Below, piece after piece: positions 1 through 8,708 of a DNA stretch of 62,195 bases. The stretch covers positions 1 through 62,195 of the forward strand of contig MAAS01000009.1 in NCBI GenBank assembly GCA_002162755.1. Reading direction: 5' to 3'. Under the pieces are notes generated by a model. The model was not told the DNA's origin and did not search any database. It saw nothing but the letters and a program-made list of their open reading frames with translations. Position numbers and translations under genes: made by a program. This DNA comes from Gammaproteobacteria bacterium 50_400_T64 (GTDB lineage Bacteria > Pseudomonadota > Gammaproteobacteria > Pseudomonadales > Porticoccaceae). Position 1 is the first letter of the stretch; the number at the start of each line of letters is the position of its first letter.

Positions 1-33
1 TCAAAAAGTTTAGGTCAAAAGGGGTAAGGACAA

Positions 34-1173
34 ATGGCATTAGTACTGAATGAAGAGCAAAACATGCTCAAAGAATCCGCCCAGGGCTTTTTGAGTGAGC
101 ACGCCCCGGTGGCGCAACTTCGCCAACTGCGCGATGAGCGTAGCGAGCTGGGTTATGACAAAGCCACCTGGCAGCAAATGGTTGAGCTGGGCTGGACGGG
201 GGTTTTAGTACCCGAAGCCCACGGGGGCCTCGCGTTTGGCCACGTCGGCATGGGTCAGGTGATGGAAGAAAACGGTCGTACATTGACGGCTTCACCGTTG
301 CTATCCACCGCGGTATTGGCAGCATCGGCCATTAATACCGCAGGCTCTGAGGCGCAGAAAAAAGCCCTGTTGCCAGCGATTGTCGACGGTTCATTGTTAC
401 TCGCCGTGGCGCTGGACGAAGGCCCGAAGTATCGCCCTGCAATGGTGAAAACAATGGCGACGGCCAGTGGTACTGGCTACGTACTTAATGGTGAAAAGCA
501 GTTCGTTTGCGATGGGCATATCGCCAATCAGTTTATTGTTAGCGCGCGGACCTCGGGTGATGCCAGTGACGAGCAAGGCATCAGTCTGTTTATTATCGAT
601 AGCGCCGCGCCGGGCGTAGAAATCGAGCGGGTGTATTTGGCCGATAGTCGCAATAGTGCAATGTTGCGTTTGAATAACGTTGAACTTGCAGCGGACGCTT
701 TACTGGGTGAAAAAGATGAGGGCACTAGCCTGATTACCTATCTCGCCAATGTCGCCAATATTCACCTCTCAGCGGAATTGCTGGGCATGTCTCAGGAGGT
801 GTTTGAGCGCACTGTGCAATATATGAAAGAGCGCAGCCAGTACGGCGCTTTAATTGGTTCTTATCAGGGCCTGCAACATCGCGCCGCCCATATGTTTAGC
901 GAAATAGAACTGGCCAAATCGGTGGTTATTAAAGCCCTGCAGGCCCTCGACAATAATGACTCGCAGTTAAGCCTGCTGGCTAGTGTTTGTAAGGCAAAAG
1001 TCAGCGAAGTGGTGACTCTGGTGACTAACGAAGGCGTGCAATTACACGGCGGCATCGGCATGACAGATGAGCTGGATATCGGGTTTTTTATGAAGCGTGC
1101 CCGTGTTGCCGAGCAGCAGTTTGGCGATAGACGTTACCATGTGCAGCGTTTTGCCAGTTTGCAGAATTATTAA
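34..1173 (+). CDS. Acyl-CoA dehydrogenase family protein, likely non-catalytic or partner subunit
   Basis: This 379-residue protein has the acyl-CoA dehydrogenase fold: an N-terminal helical domain, a middle beta domain and a C-terminal helical domain ending in the QLHGGIGMTDELDIGFFMKR region. Family members oxidise acyl-CoA to 2-enoyl-CoA with FAD. The usual C-terminal catalytic motif (EGTNEI in the paralogue at 43727) is absent; aligned by eye, its Glu is replaced by Phe in EQQFGDRR. The alternative helix-G Glu of isovaleryl-CoA dehydrogenases is also not seen. Known alpha2beta2 dehydrogenases of steroid side-chain degradation pair such a subunit with a catalytic one, which would lie just upstream of the window. 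A GGGGTAAGGA ribosome site supports the start. It is first in an operon with MaoC, SDR and thiolase genes. Confidence 0.88.
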   Translation: MALVLNEEQNMLKESAQGFLSEHAPVAQLRQLRDERSELGYDKATWQQMVELGWTGVLVPEAHGGLAFGHVGMGQVMEENGRTLTASPLLSTAVLAASAINTAGSEAQKKALLPAIVDGSLLLAVALDEGPKYRPAMVKTMATASGTGYVLNGEKQFVCDGHIANQFIVSARTSGDASDEQGISLFIIDSAAPGVEIERVYLADSRNSAMLRLNNVELAADALLGEKDEGTSLITYLANVANIHLSAELLGMSQEVFERTVQYMKERSQYGALIGSYQGLQHRAAHMFSEIELAKSVVIKALQALDNNDSQLSLLASVCKAKVSEVVTLVTNEGVQLHGGIGMTDELDIGFFMKRARVAEQQFGDRRYHVQRFASLQNY

Positions 1174-1222
1174 ATTCAGCTAAAAAATATTTTTAATCGA
1201 CCATTAATGAGGAAGAACGACG

Positions 1223-1687
1223 ATGACCATTAAAATTAATACCAGTGATTTACAGTCCCACATTGGCGATGACTGCGGTACTTCGGACTGGTTTGAAATC
1301 ACTCAAAAGCAGGTCAATGACTTTGCCGATGTCACCCTCGACCATCAATTTATTCACGTCGATCCTGTTAAAGCTGCAGACAGTCCCTTCGGCGGCACTA
1401 TCGCCCACGGTTTTTTAACCCTGTCGATGCTGGCCCACTTTCTGCAAAACGGCGTTGGCGTCAATGTGCCCAAGCGCACCATGGGTGTTAATTACGGTTT
1501 CGATAAAGTGCGTTTTTTAACGCCTGTAAAAGTCGGTAGTCGTGTGCGCGCCAATGCCGTACTGCTGGAAGCCACCGAGAAAAAGCCCGGCCAATACCTG
1601 TTTAAACTGGATATCACCGTTGAAATTGAAGGTGTCGACAAGCCCGCATTAAAGGCTGAGTGGCTGAATATGGTTTTTGCGGGCTAG
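1223..1687 (+). CDS. MaoC-like (R)-specific enoyl-CoA hydratase
   Basis: The 154-residue product is a single hot-dog domain of the MaoC/hydratase-2 family. The active-site signature is visible as Asp40 and His45 in DHQFIHVDP, followed by GGTIAHGFLTL. The family adds water to trans-2-enoyl-CoA to give the (R)-3-hydroxyacyl-CoA. A GAGGAAGAACG ribosome site precedes the ATG. The gene lies between the acyl-CoA dehydrogenase and an SDR of the peroxisomal multifunctional type, so it most likely catalyses the second step of the same beta-oxidation cycle. NodN-type dehydratases are close relatives, and the exact substrate cannot be read from the sequence. Confidence 0.88.
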   Translation: MTIKINTSDLQSHIGDDCGTSDWFEITQKQVNDFADVTLDHQFIHVDPVKAADSPFGGTIAHGFLTLSMLAHFLQNGVGVNVPKRTMGVNYGFDKVRFLTPVKVGSRVRANAVLLEATEKKPGQYLFKLDITVEIEGVDKPALKAEWLNMVFAG

Positions 1688-1739
1688 TTATTTTTTGAAC
1701 ATAGTTGAAGGTATTTAAATAAAAAACTAGGAGTGAAAA

Positions 1740-2645
1740 ATGACTATTCGTTTTGATGATCGTGTTGCCATCGTCACCGGTGCTGGTAACGGTCTGGGAA
1801 AATCTCACGCACTGGCGCTGGCCGAACGCGGCTGCAAAGTCGTTGTTAATGATCTCGGTGGAGCCGTTGATGGTAGTGGTAGTTCAGCTACATTGGCTGA
1901 GCAAGTGGTTGCTGAAATTAAAGCAAAGGGCGGTGAAGCTATCGCCAATGGTGCCAACGTTGCCAACTACGATGAAGTTGAAGCCATGGTCGCCCAGGCG
2001 AAAGCCGAGTGGGGCCGGGTCGATATTCTCATTAACAACGCCGGCATACTGCGCGACAAAAGTTTTGCCAAGGCTGACCTCGATAATTTCCGCGCCGTGG
2101 TTGAAGTGCATTTAATGGGTTCGGTAAATTGCTCGAAAGCCGTGTGGGACTTGATGCGCGAGCAGGAGTACGGCCGTATCGTTATGACCACCTCTGCCAG
2201 TGGCCTTTACGGTAACTTTGGTCAGTCCAGTTATGGTGCTGCGAAAATGGCGGTGATTGGTTTGATGAACACCCTGGTACTCGAAGGGCATAAGTACGGC
2301 ATTCACATCAACGCACTGGCACCTTCGGCTTACACGCGCATGACGGCGGATATTTTCTCTGACGACAGTGCCGAAGAGTTAATGCCCCCCGAAGCGGTGA
2401 CCACCGGCTTGTTAACCCTGTGTGATGACGAAGCGCCAACCCGTACTATTCTCGCTGCTGGTGCCGGCGGTTATGCCACCACGCGTATTTATGAAACTGA
2501 CGGTATTTACTTGTCACCGGAAGAACGCACGCCGGAAAATATTCGTGCCGCCTGGGCGGATGTCGAGGACGAGGCTGGCCAGCGTGTGCTGACCAATGCC
2601 GGACAACAAACCCAGAAATTTCTTAAGAAAAGTAAAGCAACGTAA
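1740..2645 (+). CDS. SDR family (3R)-hydroxyacyl-CoA dehydrogenase, HSD17B4-like
   Basis: A 301-residue short-chain dehydrogenase. The nucleotide-binding glycine motif TGAGNGLG is at residues 13-20, NNAG is at 99-102, and the catalytic set is Ser152, Tyr165 and Lys169 (YGAAK). The order VNDLGG, NNAGILRD and the extended C-terminal segment match the dehydrogenase part of peroxisomal multifunctional enzyme type 2 (HSD17B4), which oxidises (3R)-hydroxyacyl-CoA. That stereochemistry fits the MaoC hydratase encoded 52 bases upstream. The ribosome site is AGGAG. It very probably performs the third step of the operon's beta-oxidation cycle; the acyl substrate is unknown. Confidence 0.9.
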   Translation: MTIRFDDRVAIVTGAGNGLGKSHALALAERGCKVVVNDLGGAVDGSGSSATLAEQVVAEIKAKGGEAIANGANVANYDEVEAMVAQAKAEWGRVDILINNAGILRDKSFAKADLDNFRAVVEVHLMGSVNCSKAVWDLMREQEYGRIVMTTSASGLYGNFGQSSYGAAKMAVIGLMNTLVLEGHKYGIHINALAPSAYTRMTADIFSDDSAEELMPPEAVTTGLLTLCDDEAPTRTILAAGAGGYATTRIYETDGIYLSPEERTPENIRAAWADVEDEAGQRVLTNAGQQTQKFLKKSKAT

Positions 2646-2697
2646 AATACGCGAGGGCCATTATTGCCCTGCGCTAACCCAAACAGGAGTGTAGAAA

Positions 2698-3879
2698 ATG
2701 AGAGAAGCAGTCATTGTTTCAAGTGCCCGTACCCCCATCGGTAAAGCCTATCGCGGGATTTTTAATGATACCGACGGTCCGACACTGGGTGCCATCCCCA
2801 TTCGTGAAGCCATCGCGCGGGCGGGTGTTGACCCCGCCGAGATTGATGATGTGATCATGGGGTGTGCGCTGCAGCAGGGTACCACCGGTTACAACATCGG
2901 ACGTTTGGCTGGCTTGCGTGCGGGCCTGCCCGATACCGTTAGTGGCATGAGCATCGAACGTCAATGTTCATCAGGCTTAATGTCCATCGCCACGGCGGCC
3001 AAGCAGATTATGTGCGACGGTATGACCACCGTTGTCGGCGGTGGTATCGAGCACATCAGCCTGGTGCAGAACGAACACGCCAACAGCTACCGCAATCGCG
3101 ATGAAGCACTGATCGCGATGCAGAAAAATATTTACATCCCCATGCTCGAAACTGCTGAGATTGTCGCTAATCGCTACAACGTCAGCCGTGAAGCACAGGA
3201 CGAGTATTCACTGCAGTCCCAGCAGCGTACGGCTGCGGCTCAGGAAGCAGGTCTTTTCGCTGACGAGATTGTTGAAGTTACGGCCTCTATGCAGGTGATG
3301 GATAAAGCGACGAAAGAAGTCTCCAGTGTTGAGAAAACCCTGAAGCTCGACGAGGGCAATCGTCCCAGTACCAATGCCGAAGGCCTGGCGTCACTTGGCC
3401 CCGTCATCGAAGGCGGTAGCATCACTGCTGGTAACGCCAGCCAGTTGTCAGACGGCGCAGCCGCTTGTGTCTTAATGGAAGCGAAAGCAGCGGAACAACG
3501 CGGTCTTGAGCCCTTGGGCATTTATCGTGGTATGGCCGTTGCCGGTTGTGGCCCCGAAGAAATGGGCATCGGTCCCGTCTTCGCCATTCCTAAACTACTG
3601 AAAGCCAACGGCCTGAAAATGGACGATATTGGTGTTTGGGAATTGAACGAAGCCTTCGCCGTGCAGGTTATTTACTGCCGTGATCAGCTGGGTATTCCCA
3701 ATGAAAACCTCAACATCAACGGTGGTGCTATCTCCATTGGGCACCCCTACGGTATGAGTGGCGCGCGCATGGTCGGTCACGCTCTGCGTGAAGGCAAGCG
3801 TCGCGGCGAAAAGTACGTGGTTATCACCATGTGTGTTGGTGGCGGCATGGGCGCTGCGGGCTTGTTTGAGGTGGCGTGA
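2698..3879 (+). CDS. Acetyl-CoA C-acyltransferase (thiolase)
   Basis: A 393-residue thiolase of normal family length. The acyl-accepting Cys is at residue 90 in IERQCSSG. The later motifs [21 protein letters not shown] and the [10 protein letters not shown] loop with the second active-site Cys are all present. The enzyme would cleave 3-ketoacyl-CoA with CoA and release acetyl-CoA or propionyl-CoA. An AGGAGTG ribosome site lies just before the ATG. It is the last gene of the dehydrogenase-hydratase-SDR-thiolase operon and is followed by a strong terminator. A biosynthetic (acetoacetyl-CoA forming) role is possible but less likely given the context. Confidence 0.93.
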   Translation: MREAVIVSSARTPIGKAYRGIFNDTDGPTLGAIPIREAIARAGVDPAEIDDVIMGCALQQGTTGYNIGRLAGLRAGLPDTVSGMSIERQCSSGLMSIATAAKQIMCDGMTTVVGGGIEHISLVQNEHANSYRNRDEALIAMQKNIYIPMLETAEIVANRYNVSREAQDEYSLQSQQRTAAAQEAGLFADEIVEVTASMQVMDKATKEVSSVEKTLKLDEGNRPSTNAEGLASLGPVIEGGSITAGNASQLSDGAAACVLMEAKAAEQRGLEPLGIYRGMAVAGCGPEEMGIGPVFAIPKLLKANGLKMDDIGVWELNEAFAVQVIYCRDQLGIPNENLNINGGAISIGHPYGMSGARMVGHALREGKRRGEKYVVITMCVGGGMGAAGLFEVA

Positions 3880-3921
3880 TTAGCGTGAAATAGTTGACAG
3901 CTTTTATAGAGCTGTTAAAAA

Positions 3922-3957
3922 GAGGGGGTGTGCTGAATAAGCACGCCCCTTTTTTTG
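3922..3957 (+). terminator. Intrinsic terminator after thiolase gene
   Basis: AGGGGGTGTGCT pairs with AGCACGCCCCT across a short GAATA loop, and the stem is followed by seven T residues. It ends the beta-oxidation operon about 43 bases after the thiolase stop and isolates it from the MscS gene. Confidence 0.9.
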
Positions 3958-3983
3958 CAGTGTATTTATGACGGAGTATGAGA

Positions 3984-4805
3984 ATGGATAGTTTTGAATC
4001 GATTACCGCAACGATGATTGGCTGGGCTACTTTATACGGAGTTAAAATTATCGTCGCCCTGCTTATCTTCGTGATTGGTAAGTGGGTAGCGAAAAAGATG
4101 GGCAGTGTTACTGAGCGGATGATGAAGATCCGTGAGGTTGATGAAGCTCTGGTTAATTTTGCTTCCAGCATGGTGTATTACGCACTATTGATTTTTGTGG
4201 TGATTGCGGCTCTTGGCCAGATAGGTATTCAAACGGCGTCTTTTGTTGCGATTGTTGGTGCTGCAGGCCTGGCCATTGGTTTGGCGATGCAGGGCTCTCT
4301 GTCGAACTTTGCTTCCGGCGTTTTAATTATTCTTTTTAAGCCCTTTAAGGTTGGTGATTTTGTTGAGATGGCAGGTGCTGCCGGTGTCGTTGAAAGTATT
4401 ATGATCTTCACGACAGAGATGAAAACGGGGGATAATAAAAAAATTATCATTCCAAATTCATCAGTTTTGGGCGGGGTTATTACCAATTATTCTGCTAATG
4501 ATACGCGTCGTGTCGACCTGGTCGTAGGCATTGGTTATAACGATGATATTGATAAGGCGCGAAGTGTTCTTGAAGCGCTTATTGATGCGGATGGGCGAAT
4601 ATTGAAAGATCCTGCGCCCTTGGTCGCTGTATCGGAACTGGCTGACAGTAGTGTGAATTTTGTGGTTCGATCCTGGGTAAATTCAGCGGACTACTGGGGT
4701 GTGTACTTTGGTTTGACTGAGGCCGTGAAAAAACGCTTTGACCAGGAAGGTATTTCTATTCCTTATCCACAGCAAGATGTTCATCTACATAAAATACCAA
4801 GTTAG
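3984..4805 (+). CDS. Small mechanosensitive ion channel, MscS family
   Basis: About 273 residues, close to E. coli MscS (286). Three N-terminal membrane helices are visible. The third is the glycine/alanine-rich pore helix (GAAGLAIGLAMQGSLSNFAS), followed by the beta domain with FKPFKVGDFVE, IPNSSV and NYSAND. It would open under membrane tension and release solutes during osmotic downshock. The in-frame ATG at 3978 is only one base after CGGAG, while the ATG at 3984 has proper spacing, so 3984 is preferred. It is followed closely by a periplasmic binding protein and a hybrid kinase, perhaps in one transcript. Confidence 0.93.
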   Translation: MDSFESITATMIGWATLYGVKIIVALLIFVIGKWVAKKMGSVTERMMKIREVDEALVNFASSMVYYALLIFVVIAALGQIGIQTASFVAIVGAAGLAIGLAMQGSLSNFASGVLIILFKPFKVGDFVEMAGAAGVVESIMIFTTEMKTGDNKKIIIPNSSVLGGVITNYSANDTRRVDLVVGIGYNDDIDKARSVLEALIDADGRILKDPAPLVAVSELADSSVNFVVRSWVNSADYWGVYFGLTEAVKKRFDQEGISIPYPQQDVHLHKIPS

Positions 4806-4842
4806 ATAATAATGGTTGAATAGCAAGAGAGCAGGCAGCCTA

Positions 4843-5652
4843 ATGAAGCAGAAAATCAGCTCAGGATTTGTTAATCGCTGCTGGCAATACTTTGCCTGCC
4901 TCTTGTTTCTTATAAACAGTGTTTTTGTTACTGCGTCTGATGCTCCGGTTCTTACATTGGTGACAGGCGATTTGCTATCGGGACTTTATCATTCGCCAGA
5001 GCAAACGGGGCTAGTTGATGAGCTGGTCGAACAGGCATTACAGAAAGTGGGTTACGATCTGCGCGTTTTGACAGTGCCGACAGAGAGAAGTCTGAAGATG
5101 TCCGAGGCGGGGATTGTCGATGGCGAACTGCTGAGAACGACGGCTATTGAAGCGTATTTCCCAACCCTGTTACAAGTCCCTGAGCCGCTCGTTGGCAATG
5201 AGTTTGTGGTTTTTTCTCGCGAACCAATAGATTTAAAAAATGGTTGGCAATCCTTATCAGATAAATCTGTGGGGATCATTATTGGCTTGAAACTTATTGA
5301 GAATAAAGTGCCTGCAAGTGCGTTAATTACTAAAGTAAAAGATCAAAAACAGTTGTTTACATTGCTGCTAAGAAAAAGAATAGATTACGCTGTTTTTATC
5401 AAAAGGATAGGCCAATACTATCTGCGGAAAAATGATATTAAGGGTGTGGTAGCCAGTAATCTGCCCCTTGATAGCGTGCCTGCCTATATTTATCTTCACC
5501 CAAAACATGCTGCATTAGTGCCTCGTTTGGCCGGTGCTTTGCAAGAAATGAAGCAAGATGGTTCTTTTCGGCGTGTGGTTGACAGGCATTTGCAGGCTAA
5601 AAATAGTGGCTATACTGAAAGGTTAGCTGATCCAATATTAGAAAAAAAGTAG
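4843..5652 (+). CDS. Periplasmic solute-binding protein-like (SBP family 3 type)
   Basis: The 269-residue product begins with a signal peptide: a basic start, a hydrophobic stretch (ACLLFLINSVFV) and a TASDA cleavage region. The rest resembles family 3 extracellular solute-binding proteins, with a mature start like LTLVTGDL and an alternating alpha/beta pattern. An upstream TTG at 4816 is open but would put 9 residues before the basic signal start, so ATG 4843 is chosen. No transporter genes are next to it. A hybrid histidine kinase with a periplasmic sensor begins 62 bases downstream, so a role as ligand-binding sensor partner is a reasonable inference. The ligand is unknown. Confidence 0.78.
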   Translation: MKQKISSGFVNRCWQYFACLLFLINSVFVTASDAPVLTLVTGDLLSGLYHSPEQTGLVDELVEQALQKVGYDLRVLTVPTERSLKMSEAGIVDGELLRTTAIEAYFPTLLQVPEPLVGNEFVVFSREPIDLKNGWQSLSDKSVGIIIGLKLIENKVPASALITKVKDQKQLFTLLLRKRIDYAVFIKRIGQYYLRKNDIKGVVASNLPLDSVPAYIYLHPKHAALVPRLAGALQEMKQDGSFRRVVDRHLQAKNSGYTERLADPILEKK

Positions 5653-5714
5653 CCTGCAAGCGGCTAATTATTCATTGAGTGAAAGAGTAAACCTGGTTTG
5701 GTATATTACTTATT

Positions 5715-8708
5715 ATGAAACGCTCCCGTGCAGAATTAACAGGTCCTTTGGCCCGTCGGTTGGGCCTGTCTGTTTTCCTTGTTAGCATTATTGCCACTAT
5801 CGTTACGTCTGGTTTATACCTCTATTCAGAGTTAAAGCGTGACCTGAAAAAAATTGATACACAGCTTGATGAAGTGGGGAGGCTTTATTTGCCGAGTATC
5901 GGCACTCGGCTTTGGTTGACTGATATCGATGCGATAAAGCTGGATTTAGGCGGCATGTTGAATTTACAGTCGATTGAATATCTTTCCGTCAGTGAGCAGG
6001 GTGAGGTGCTTGTCGAAGCAGGGGAATATCCCCTCGGTGATGCCATTACCCGTAATTACCCCATTTACTATGATTACGGTGATAAGCAACAAGAAATTGG
6101 TGGTTTGAGGATTGTGGCGTCCACAGATGATGTTTACCAACAGTTTTATGGCAACGCTTTTTCCTCTGTTTTTATTGTTGCCCTTCAGACTTTTCTGGTT
6201 GCGGGTCTGGTTTTATTATTGGTGAGTCGTGGTGTTACCCAGCACCTGGGTACGATTTCCTCTTTTGCACGTGATATCAGTTTGTCGAATCTGGGCCAAC
6301 AATTAGTACTGGATCGCCCTCGCCACGTTTCTAAGAGTCCTGATGAACTGGATATTCTGGTTGAGGCATTGATGGCAATGCAAACACAGTTGCATCAGTC
6401 GGTGGCGGCACTACGGGATAGCGAGGTAAACCTTGCGCTTACCCTAAATTGTATTGGTGATGCCGTTATTGCTACAGATCGCGAGGGGCTGGTGACTCGC
6501 ATGAATCCTGTGGCGGAAGAAATGACAGGCTGGACAGTTAGTGATGCGATAGGTTGCTCTGTGCGTGATGTTTTCCCTATCGTTGATGCTGAGACTCTGG
6601 AGCCAATTGCGAACCCCGTACAGAGGGCTTTGACTACGGGAGAAGTTGTTACTCTAAGTAGCAATGCAACCTTATTGGCAAAGAATGCTGTGGAATATCA
6701 AATTGCGGATAGCGCTGCACCAATACGCAATGGCAATACTACGGTCGGCGCCATTCTCGTATTTCATGACGTTACTGAGCAGTACCGAATACGTCAGAAA
6801 TTACTTGAGAGTCAAAAACGCTTAGCTCTATATATTGAGCAAACTCCGCTGGCGGCTATTGAGTATGACAGGGATTTTCGGGTAACAAACTGGAATTCAG
6901 CGGCTGAAAAAATCTTTGGCTATAGTAAAGAAGAGGCGATAGGGCAATATTCCTGGGATTTATTGAGGTCACCCGAAGGCATAGCTGATATGTCCGATAC
7001 TCGTGAAAAGCTACTGTCGAACCAGGCGGTTATTCACCAAACTAACAAAAACCGCACCAAGGATAGGGGCACCATCGATTGTGAATGGTTTAGTACGCCG
7101 CTGGTTGATGAGGATGGGACGGTTGTTGGCGTGGCGGCATTGATTGATGACATTACCCCGCGGGTGCAGGCTGAAGAAAAAAACCGGCAACAACAACTTG
7201 AACAGCAGCTACTCCTCGATAACCTTTTAGATGCCCTTCTTACGGTTGATGAAGATGGTGTTATTTTAAGTTTCAATGCCTCTGCTGAAAGGCTATTTGA
7301 GTATTCTGCGGAAGAGGTAATAGGCGGGCACTTTAATTTAATAATGCCCCGTGATATTGCCGGTAATTACCAGCAGTTTTTATATGAGAGCACCAAAGGT
7401 AAAGATATTGAAATAATTGACCGAGCCCATGAAACGATGATGATGAATAAAAGCGGAGATCAATTCCCCGTCCGTTTATCCGTCACCACTACTTTTCGGG
7501 TGGGTAGTGAAAAAATGTTATTCATTGCTGCTATTCATGATTTAAGCCATGAGAAAAAAACGGAAGAACAATTACGTCGTAGCCAAAAAATGGATGCCCT
7601 GGGGAAATTGACAGGGGGGATTGCCCACGATTACAACAATATGTTGGGTATTGTTCTTGGTTATTCTGAGTTGTTACATATTGCCTTGTCAGATCAACCA
7701 GAATTGCAAGCTTATGCGAATCAAATTAGTCAGGCTGGAGAAAGGGGGACAGCGCTCACTAAAAAATTGCTGGCTTTTTCTAAGCAACAACCCATGGAAG
7801 CAACGGCTATTGATGTGAGCGCTGTGTTGGCAGATCAGCGAAATTTATTGGAAAAAATTGTTACCGCAAGAATTTCCATCAACATGGATCTGTCTGCCGA
7901 ATTATGGACTGTGTGGCTTGATAAAGGTGATTTCGAAGACGTGATTATGAACTTGTGCATTAATGCGATGCATGCAATGGAGGGTGGCGATGGGGTTTTA
8001 TCGATAGCCACGGCCAATCAAAGTTTCAACAATTTAGATGCTGAAAACTTGGGTATTGTTGCGGGTGACTATGTCAGATTCTGTGTTTCTGATACCGGTA
8101 AAGGGATGGATAAAGAGACGGTCGCCAAAATATTTGATCCGTTTTTTACCACCAAGGGCGAGCTGGGGACGGGCCTGGGCTTGAGCCAGGTCTACGGCTT
8201 TGTTGAGCGTAGTGGGGGCGGCATTCAGGTTTATTCCGAGCCGGGCGTGGGCACTCGATTTAGTTTGTTCTTTCCCCGCGACACCGGCATCTCCGAGGTT
8301 GATGAAGGGCTGTCATTGGCAGATAGCCCCTTATTGGCAGGCCGGGAAACTATCGTCGTTGTTGATGACGAGCCCGCTTTACTGGCGCTTGCCAGGGAGG
8401 TGCTGAGTGGGAATGGCTACACCGTATTGTGCGGAGCGAGTGGTGAAGATGCCTTGATATTACTGCGTAGCAATTCGGTAGATTTGCTGATATCCGATGT
8501 GATTATGCCCCGCATGGATGGATATGAACTGGCCAGTAAAGTAAACGTTGAATTTCCCCGCGTGAAAGTACTTATTGTTAGTGGTTTTGATGACACAGGC
8601 CGGGTAGATGATGCGGGTACAGCGTTAAAAGCCAAAGTGCTTGCCAAGCCCTATAGCTCACGGGATTTGCTCGAGCGGGTGCGCCAGTTGCTGGATGAGG
8701 CTCCTTAA
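5715..8708 (+). CDS. Hybrid sensor histidine kinase with PAS domains and receiver
   Basis: A 997-residue membrane kinase. One membrane helix near residues 18-38, a periplasmic sensor of about 110 residues and a second helix near 150-170 precede a linker and about three PAS domains (roughly 235-360, 370-490, 500-620). The phosphoacceptor His638 lies in GGIAHDYNN. The ATPase domain shows [15 protein letters not shown] and [14 protein letters not shown]-terminal receiver carries VVVDDEP and the phospho-acceptor Asp928 in [10 protein letters not shown]. No output regulator lies nearby. It follows the binding protein by 62 bases, and its stop overlaps the convergent chemoreceptor stop by four bases. 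The signal is unknown. Confidence 0.95.
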   Translation: MKRSRAELTGPLARRLGLSVFLVSIIATIVTSGLYLYSELKRDLKKIDTQLDEVGRLYLPSIGTRLWLTDIDAIKLDLGGMLNLQSIEYLSVSEQGEVLVEAGEYPLGDAITRNYPIYYDYGDKQQEIGGLRIVASTDDVYQQFYGNAFSSVFIVALQTFLVAGLVLLLVSRGVTQHLGTISSFARDISLSNLGQQLVLDRPRHVSKSPDELDILVEALMAMQTQLHQSVAALRDSEVNLALTLNCIGDAVIATDREGLVTRMNPVAEEMTGWTVSDAIGCSVRDVFPIVDAETLEPIANPVQRALTTGEVVTLSSNATLLAKNAVEYQIADSAAPIRNGNTTVGAILVFHDVTEQYRIRQKLLESQKRLALYIEQTPLAAIEYDRDFRVTNWNSAAEKIFGYSKEEAIGQYSWDLLRSPEGIADMSDTREKLLSNQAVIHQTNKNRTKDRGTIDCEWFSTPLVDEDGTVVGVAALIDDITPRVQAEEKNRQQQLEQQLLLDNLLDALLTVDEDGVILSFNASAERLFEYSAEEVIGGHFNLIMPRDIAGNYQQFLYESTKGKDIEIIDRAHETMMMNKSGDQFPVRLSVTTTFRVGSEKMLFIAAIHDLSHEKKTEEQLRRSQKMDALGKLTGGIAHDYNNMLGIVLGYSELLHIALSDQPELQAYANQISQAGERGTALTKKLLAFSKQQPMEATAIDVSAVLADQRNLLEKIVTARISINMDLSAELWTVWLDKGDFEDVIMNLCINAMHAMEGGDGVLSIATANQSFNNLDAENLGIVAGDYVRFCVSDTGKGMDKETVAKIFDPFFTTKGELGTGLGLSQVYGFVERSGGGIQVYSEPGVGTRFSLFFPRDTGISEVDEGLSLADSPLLAGRETIVVVDDEPALLALAREVLSGNGYTVLCGASGEDALILLRSNSVDLLISDVIMPRMDGYELASKVNVEFPRVKVLIVSGFDDTGRVDDAGTALKAKVLAKPYSSRDLLERVRQLLDEAP

